A DNA stretch of 5,567 nt from Kiritimatiellia bacterium (GTDB lineage Bacteria; Verrucomicrobiota; Kiritimatiellia; JAAZAB01). The translations under genes were made by a program, and so were the position numbers. The first letter of the stretch is position 1. Each line of letters begins with the position of its first letter. Below are positions 1 through 5,567 of this stretch, piece after piece. The stretch spans positions 1 through 5,567 of the forward strand of contig JAGYMT010000149.1 in NCBI GenBank assembly GCA_018400335.1. Direction: 5' to 3'. Under the pieces are notes generated by a model, which had not been told where the DNA came from, searched no databases, and worked only from the letters and a program-made list of their open reading frames with translations.

Positions 1-54
1 TGGATCTGGAAGACACGACCCACGCCCTGGACTCGACCAGGAATTCAGGGTGAC
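1..54. other. Short non-coding or unassigned edge segment
   Basis: This is the segment downstream of the minus-strand sulfatase gene, running to the window edge. I see no start codon for a further minus-strand gene. One plus-strand frame is open from the edge to a TGA at 51-53 and could be the last 16 codons of a plus-strand neighbour ending convergently with the sulfatase, but this is too short to support. A 5-bp inverted repeat (arms 26-30 and 37-41, 6-nt loop) could form a small hairpin just after the sulfatase stop. It has no U-tract in either direction, so I do not call it a terminator. Confidence 0.3.
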
Positions 55-1548
<1,494 letters not shown>

Positions 1549-1709
1549 GGTGCTGGAACGTTTCAGGGCATTCGCAAGCGTGTTGTGGTCTTGGTTCATG
1601 GAATTCATGGAACAGGTCCGCTGGCAGGACGTCAAGTCACGGGGAACCCGCTGGTCTCCCGTTTCGCTCCTCGATGCGTTACAGGAGATCACCACGAACA
1701 TTCCGCGAT
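1549..1709 (-). other. Gap between the two sulfatase genes
   Basis: This 161-nt gap lies between the stop of the upstream sulfatase and the preferred start of the downstream one. It is open in the frame of the downstream gene, from an ATG at 1711-1713 that overlaps the upstream stop as ATGA, so an N-terminal extension or a translationally coupled start cannot be ruled out. In-frame ATGs also occur at 1606-1608 and 1597-1599. The encoded residues (Cys-, Arg- and Ser-rich, no recognisable domain) precede a complete signal peptide, which argues against translation. I see no convincing promoter or terminator in it. Confidence 0.5.
1595..1612. repeat. Perfect 2 x 9-bp tandem repeat
   Basis: The 9-mer TTCATGGAA occurs twice back to back (1595-1603 and 1604-1612). 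Read on the minus strand, each copy carries an ATG in frame with the downstream sulfatase, giving Ser-Met-Asn twice and two extra candidate start codons 20 and 17 codons before the preferred start. It looks like a small slippage duplication. Confidence 0.75.
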
Positions 1710-3131
1710 TCATTTCCAGAGTGGCTCAGACTGCTTCGCATTCCACCTGGTCCAGAGCGATGAGAGTTCGGCGACCCGTTTTGCTTCGGAAGAAGCGATG
1801 TCTTTTGTCTCGCCGATGTCGTCCGCGAGGTTGTAGAGCTGCCAACCGCCATGTTCTCGGATGAGTTTCCAGTCGCCTTGCCGCAAGGCGTTCTTTTTTC
1901 CGAGTCGCCAGAACAGTGCGTCATGCGGCGACTCATCGGTGATGCCGGTGAGCAGGGGCAGGAGGCTGATGCCGTCCATTTTCGGCGACTCCGTATCGGC
2001 CCTTCCGAGTTCCAGCGCAGTGACAGTCGCATCCATGGAGATGACCGGCGCAGCAATGGCCCGTGGCTTGAACCGGCCATTCCACGAGATGATGAAGGGC
2101 ACGCGGACGCCACCCTCCAGAAGTTCGGCTTTGCCACCGCGCAGCGGAGCGTTGCTGGCGGTGAGTTCACGAGTCGGGCCGCCGTTGTCGCTCGTGAAAA
2201 AGACAAGGGTGTTCTTCTCCATGCCGGTCTCGCGGAGCTTCTTCATGACTACACCCACGCTTTTGTCGAGGTGCGCGACCGTGGCGGCGTAGATGCGGCG
2301 ATGAATGTCCTCGATATGCGAGAACCTCGCCAGGTAGGAGTCCGCACCCTGCATCGGGCTGTGCGGTGCGTTGTAGGCGAGATAGAGGAACCACGGCTGA
2401 TGCTTGTGCCGACTCATGAAGTCGCACGACTCCCGTGCGAAGGCATCGGTCAGATGGATGCGCTCGTCCGCGGGTTGGCTGCCTCGTAGGATAGGGTTGT
2501 CCGCGTCATAGTCTGGCTCGTGGTTGCCCAGGTGAGTGCTCCAAACGATGCCGCCGTCAGGAGAGGTCCACCGGCCTTGCGATCCGTCGGGCAGCGCCTT
2601 TCGCCGCAGCCAGGTCGTCACGCCCGTCCAAGGCGGCGGCACGAAGTAATGCCCTTCATGCAGGAAACCGAAAAACTCATCGAAACCCCGCCGTTGAGGG
2701 TGAAACGGCGCGGTGCCGCCGAGGTGCCACTTGCCCACAATCGCCGTCGCATAGCCGGCGTCCCGTAGGCGGTCGGCGACAGTCTTCTCCCCCGCCGGCA
2801 GACCGATGCCCGGCTCCGAGTTCTTTGCACCGGTGGGATTGAACTCAAACCCAAAACGCGTCTGATACCGGCCGGTCAGCAGGCCTGCCCGCGACGCCGC
2901 GCAGAATGCCGCGGTGACGTAACCGCTGGTGAAGCGAACCCCGCCCGCCGCAAGTGCGTCGATCTGCGGCGTCGGGATGTCCTTCCCGCCATAACAGCCG
3001 AGGTCTCCGTATCCAAGATCGTCGGCGACGATGAAAAGAATGTTGGGCCTCTGGTCGGAGGCCTCAGCGGCATGCAGGGCAGGCAGCGGAGCGAGCACCA
3101 GGATGACAAGAAATCCAGCAGCTGTTTTCAT
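1710..3131 (-). CDS. Secreted S1 sulfatase, GALNS/arylsulfatase A-like
   Basis: Probable type I sulfatase of 473 residues, a usual single-domain length. Residues 1-22 form a signal peptide (Lys-2, hydrophobic core, cleavage near LHAA), so it is exported. The sulfatase core starts at about residue 29 (RPNILFIVADDLGYGDLGCYG). Visible active-site residues are metal ligands D37, D38, D315 and N316, the formylglycine cysteine C77, R81, K134 and H136 in GKWHLG, H257 in NAPHSP, and K334 in RGGK. The motif LTGRYQTRFGFEFNP after the cysteine is typical of N-acetylgalactosamine-6-sulfatase-like enzymes of planctomycetes. The FGly motif is C-A-A-S-R (2889-2903) rather than C-x-P-S-R. It keeps the essential Cys and Arg, so I expect an active enzyme, but its maturation may differ from that of its neighbour. 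The exact sulfated substrate cannot be read from sequence. It is the first gene of the likely two-gene minus-strand operon and faces the GH172-like gene. The start ATG lies directly before the signal peptide but has no clear Shine-Dalgarno. The stop TGA overlaps an ATG of the next frame. Confidence 0.92.
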   Translation of the reverse strand: MKTAAGFLVILVLAPLPALHAAEASDQRPNILFIVADDLGYGDLGCYGGKDIPTPQIDALAAGGVRFTSGYVTAAFCAASRAGLLTGRYQTRFGFEFNPTGAKNSEPGIGLPAGEKTVADRLRDAGYATAIVGKWHLGGTAPFHPQRRGFDEFFGFLHEGHYFVPPPWTGVTTWLRRKALPDGSQGRWTSPDGGIVWSTHLGNHEPDYDADNPILRGSQPADERIHLTDAFARESCDFMSRHKHQPWFLYLAYNAPHSPMQGADSYLARFSHIEDIHRRIYAATVAHLDKSVGVVMKKLRETGMEKNTLVFFTSDNGGPTRELTASNAPLRGGKAELLEGGVRVPFIISWNGRFKPRAIAAPVISMDATVTALELGRADTESPKMDGISLLPLLTGITDESPHDALFWRLGKKNALRQGDWKLIREHGGWQLYNLADDIGETKDIASSEAKRVAELSSLWTRWNAKQSEPLWK

Positions 3132-3222
3132 GGCTGTTCATGTCTGTTTATGACTGATTAGTTGGCAGTTCACGTTATACACTCCTGTTCTGCTTGCCGC
3201 AGTGTCATTTGTATCCACCAGC

Positions 3223-3253
3223 TTGGCGATGGCGGTCAAGCCAACCAGTTTGG
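3223..3253. repeat. Overlapping short inverted repeats, operator-like
   Basis: TTGGC at 3223-3227 and GCCAA at 3240-3244 form a 5-bp inverted repeat with a 12-nt spacer. CCAA at 3241-3244 can alternatively pair with TTGG at 3250-3253 across a 5-nt loop. The position, 75-105 nt upstream of the GH172-like start, fits a protein-binding site or a leader structure. Arms this short arise by chance often. Confidence 0.25.
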
Positions 3254-3317
3254 TATCATAGATCTCCCGTCGGAACAGCATGAATTTGGCCCCCCCGGCC
3301 GGCACATGCAAATCCAT

Positions 3318-3321
3318 AGGA
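3318..3321 (+). promoter_or_regulatory. Ribosome-binding site deciding the GH172-like start
   Basis: AGGA lies 6 nt before the ATG at 3328-3330, a good Shine-Dalgarno spacing. It favours this start over the in-frame ATG at 3280-3282, which has only CGGA 5 nt upstream and would add 16 residues before the signal peptide. A GTG at 3340-3342 is a less likely alternative. Confidence 0.5.
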
Positions 3322-3327
3322 TTCCCG

Positions 3328-5567
3328 ATGAGCCACGAAGTGAACGAATCCGCAGTAGTAATAAGACAGTATCACCTAGCATACCTGGTTTGGCTGGCCG
3401 CTCTTGCCCTGAGCCCAGCCTCGGCCATCGAGCCGCCCTCGATTCCCGTGGGCCTGGATGCCTATCTGCAATGGGAGCGCTGGCCTTATCAACGCATCGG
3501 CGCGCGGGCTTACATGCGCAGCACCTATGACAGGACCGGCGGAAACCATACCGCCGACGCAAGTCATTTCCTGTATCAGGAGTCCAAGAACTTCAACGTC
3601 ACACTCGATGTCGAAGGTCAGGGCGTGTTGGTGTTCGCGCGTTACAACCATTGGCACGGCAGCCCGTGGAACTACGAGGTGGACGGCACGAATCACATCG
3701 TTCAGGAAACCAGCACTGCCGATCCCAACAAGCCTGTGCCCAACTCCGTTTTCATTCCGGAGGACCTCTTCCCCAACCCGCTGACCTGGACCTGGTCTAC
3801 GACAAAAGGGGCCGACCTGATGTGGATGCCACTGCCGTTCGCTAAGTCATTCCGCATGGCATACTCCCGCACGTTTTACGGCACCGGTTACTACATCTAC
3901 CATCACTACCTGCCCGGCGCGAATCTGTCGCAGCCGATCCAAGCCTGGGACGGCACGACGCCGCCCGATCCGGCCGTGCTTCATTTGCTGCGGCGCTCGG
4001 GAACTGACATCGCACCGGAGTCCGCGGCCAGGCTGTCCGGCCGCGTGGACCTGGCAAAAAATGCCGCGCTGACGCTTGCGACGATCTCCGAAGCACCCGC
4101 GATGATTCGATCGCTTGAATTCTCCGTTCCGGCAGATCAAGCGGTGGCCTTTTCGCGAGCGCTGCTCCGCATCACCTGGGACCATCGCAAGCATCCGTCC
4201 GTGGAGGCACCTGTGGCGCTCTTCTACGGCACGGGCACCCTCTACAACCGCGATGAGAAGCGGGAGTATCTCGTAAAGGCTTTTCCGGTAAACGTGAGAT
4301 ACGGTGGCGACCGCGTGCACATGGCATGTTACTTCCCGATGCCATTCTTCCGCGAGGCGAAAATCGAATTGATCGGCGACAGTGAAACGGATTTTTCCGG
4401 CATCGATTGGAGCGTGCGGTTTGAGCCGTTCAAGGATCCGCCGGCCCATGTCGGATATTTCCACGCGACCTATCGTGATCATCCCAAGCCGGAACTGGGC
4501 AAGGACGTCGTACTGCTCGATACCCGGGAAACCGAGGGCGGTGGCGATTGGTCAGGCAGCTTCATCGGCACGTCCTTTATCTTTACTCGCAATTGCATGC
4601 TCAAGACCCTCGAGGGCGACCCACGATTCTATTTCGATGACAGCCAATCACCCCAGGCGTACGGCACCGGCACGGAGGAATGGGGCGGCGGGGGCGACTA
4701 TTGGGGCGGACTGAACATGACCCTGCCGTTCGCCGGCCACCCGGTGGGCGCCCGCAACCTCAAGGAGGCGAAGAATGATGAGGACAAAATTCATTCCGCC
4801 TACCGGTTCCTGCTGGCTGACCTGATGCCATTCGGCAAGAACGCGGTCATCACTTTGGAGCATGGCGGTCTCAATCAATCCACTGAGCACTACAAGACGG
4901 TGACGTATTGGTATGGCGCGCCCGCGGCGTCACTGGTCAAGACCGATGTCTTGGATGTCGGTGATGCAGCCAGCGAGCAGGCGCACGGTTACGTTTCACC
5001 GAATGCATCCGCACCATACGAAATCACCTCACGTTATGAGTGGGGACCAGACCTGTATATCACCGGAGCGAACGGGGATGTTCTCTACCCGAAGCCGCAC
5101 CAGTTGCCGAATCAACCTGACATCCCAGTGCCTGACGAAGCCAATCTCTTGATCGCGTTCCCCGCGCACACGGATACCGGCCGGAAGACCGCCACCTACT
5201 CAGAGTTCACGCTCAGAATTGAACCGAGGAATTTCGGCGTGATGTTGCGCCGCAAGCTGGACTACCAATACCCGAACCAGCGGGCAAAGGTGTTCATTGC
5301 CGATGCCGGCAGTCCGCAGAGTCGAAATGGTGAATATGACTGGCAACCGGCAGGCATCTGGTATCTGGCTGGAGCGAACACCTGGGTGCATTCATGCCCC
5401 AGGCGTGAGTTGGGCGAGACGCTGCACAATATCCGAACCTCCAACCGGCGGTTCCGCGAAGACGAGTTTCTTGTGCCGCGGGCATTGACCGATGGCGGCT
5501 CCGCGATTCGTGTGCGGGTGGAATCCACGCCCGTTGAGCATTCGCTTTTTCCCGGCCATAAGGTCGA
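3328..5567 (+). CDS. Exported DUF2961 / GH172-like glycosidase, 3' end cut by window
   Basis: A frame open from 3328 to the window edge (746 complete codons, no stop) encodes a DUF2961 protein, the family classified as glycoside hydrolase family 172. Characterised members cleave or rearrange alpha-D-fructofuranosides or alpha-D-arabinofuranosides using two jelly-roll domains; the substrate here is inferred only by family. Residues 1-33 form a signal peptide (hydrophobic from about Leu-17, cleavage near SPASA), so it is exported. Family landmarks in order are STYDRTGGN (Y67-N73), WDHRKHPSVEAP (about 284-295), YFPMPF (335-340), VGYFHA (about 375-380), GTGTEE with E450/E451, YRF (492-494), TLEHGG (E511) and VTYWY (to Y529), which usually closes the core. 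A further region of over 200 residues follows, containing the LRRKLDYQYPNQRA, GIWYLAG and FREDEFLVP stretches, probably an accessory beta-sandwich also seen in larger DUF2961 proteins. The usual TEDYF is replaced by TEEWGGGGDYWGG. It is divergent from the two sulfatases and probably works with them on one glycan. I expect the stop shortly beyond the window. Confidence 0.87.
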   Translation, partial: MSHEVNESAVVIRQYHLAYLVWLAALALSPASAIEPPSIPVGLDAYLQWERWPYQRIGARAYMRSTYDRTGGNHTADASHFLYQESKNFNVTLDVEGQGVLVFARYNHWHGSPWNYEVDGTNHIVQETSTADPNKPVPNSVFIPEDLFPNPLTWTWSTTKGADLMWMPLPFAKSFRMAYSRTFYGTGYYIYHHYLPGANLSQPIQAWDGTTPPDPAVLHLLRRSGTDIAPESAARLSGRVDLAKNAALTLATISEAPAMIRSLEFSVPADQAVAFSRALLRITWDHRKHPSVEAPVALFYGTGTLYNRDEKREYLVKAFPVNVRYGGDRVHMACYFPMPFFREAKIELIGDSETDFSGIDWSVRFEPFKDPPAHVGYFHATYRDHPKPELGKDVVLLDTRETEGGGDWSGSFIGTSFIFTRNCMLKTLEGDPRFYFDDSQSPQAYGTGTEEWGGGGDYWGGLNMTLPFAGHPVGARNLKEAKNDEDKIHSAYRFLLADLMPFGKNAVITLEHGGLNQSTEHYKTVTYWYGAPAASLVKTDVLDVGDAASEQAHGYVSPNASAPYEITSRYEWGPDLYITGANGDVLYPKPHQLPNQPDIPVPDEANLLIAFPAHTDTGRKTATYSEFTLRIEPRNFGVMLRRKLDYQYPNQRAKVFIADAGSPQSRNGEYDWQPAGIWYLAGANTWVHSCPRRELGETLHNIRTSNRRFREDEFLVPRALTDGGSAIRVRVESTPVEHSLFPGHKV

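Larger units (their letters stand above)
3132..3327. promoter_or_regulatory. Divergent intergenic region, likely promoters for both transcripts
   Basis: These 196 nt separate the outward-facing sulfatase operon (minus) and GH172-like gene (plus), so promoters for both should lie here. On the minus strand a TATAAC at 3174-3179 resembles a -10 box and would give a leader of roughly 35 nt, but I find no good -35 partner. On the plus strand TATCAT at 3254-3259 is a weak -10 candidate, again with no matching -35. An inverted repeat, TTGGC (3223-3227) and GCCAA (3240-3244), could be an operator. The assignment rests mainly on gene orientation. Confidence 0.5.

Noticed and set aside
26..41. Small hairpin after the IDS-like sulfatase stop as a terminator
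   Set aside because: The stem is only 5 bp and no T-run follows on the minus strand.
1669..1683. C-N-A-S-R, a formylglycine-like motif in the open leader before the IDS-like sulfatase
   Set aside because: The residues after it lack the usual sulfatase continuation (small residue, then Leu-x-Thr-Gly), and the true motif CNPSR is present at 1306-1320. Chance match in probably untranslated sequence.
1851..2489. Plus-strand open frame of 212 codons opposite the GALNS-like sulfatase
   Set aside because: Antisense shadow of a well-supported gene; Arg/Gly/Ala/Val-rich with no recognisable motif or family.
3162..3180. TTGGCA (3162-3167) and TTATAC (3175-3180) as a plus-strand promoter
   Set aside because: The spacing is only 7 nt, far short of the 16-18 nt needed; it also does not match a sigma-54 -24/-12 element, as the -12 GC is missing.
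3847..4482. Minus-strand open frame of 211 codons opposite the GH172-like gene
   Set aside because: The plus strand here carries the conserved DUF2961 landmarks; the antisense product is Arg/His-rich and unrecognisable.

Overview
The window holds three protein-coding genes that look like part of a polysaccharide-degradation locus. The likely source is a GC-rich PVC-group bacterium (Planctomycetota, or possibly Verrucomicrobiota/Lentisphaerota). This rests on two adjacent secreted type I (S1) sulfatases of the kinds abundant in those phyla, a large exported DUF2961/GH172-type protein, and weak or absent Shine-Dalgarno sequences. The taxonomic call is inference from gene style; there is no rRNA or other marker gene here.

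Layout: positions 1-54 hold no gene I can support. Two sulfatase genes lie head to tail on the minus strand and read leftwards. The upstream one (3131 to 1710) resembles N-acetylgalactosamine-6-sulfatase/arylsulfatase A. The downstream one (most likely 1548 to 55) resembles iduronate-2-sulfatase. They are separated by 161 nt, or overlap by 4 nt (ATGA) if the longest reading frame of the second is used. A 196-nt divergent intergenic region (3132-3327) follows. A long plus-strand gene then starts at about 3328 and is still open at the window end (746 codons seen). It encodes an exported DUF2961 (glycoside hydrolase family 172-like) protein.

Working together: all three products carry an N-terminal signal peptide, so they should act outside the cytoplasm. 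A reasonable model is that the sulfatases remove sulfate esters from a sulfated glycan, perhaps two chemically different esters given their two subfamilies. The GH172-like enzyme would then cleave furanosidic linkages; characterised GH172 members act on alpha-D-fructofuranosides and alpha-D-arabinofuranosides. The shared divergent promoter region suggests common control, but no regulator, transporter or sulfatase-maturation gene lies in the window.

The main points for a second look are the non-standard active-site motif of the GH172-like protein (Glu-Glu-Trp instead of the usual Glu-Asp-Tyr), the different formylglycine motifs of the two sulfatases (CAASR and CNPSR), and the uncertain start of the second sulfatase.
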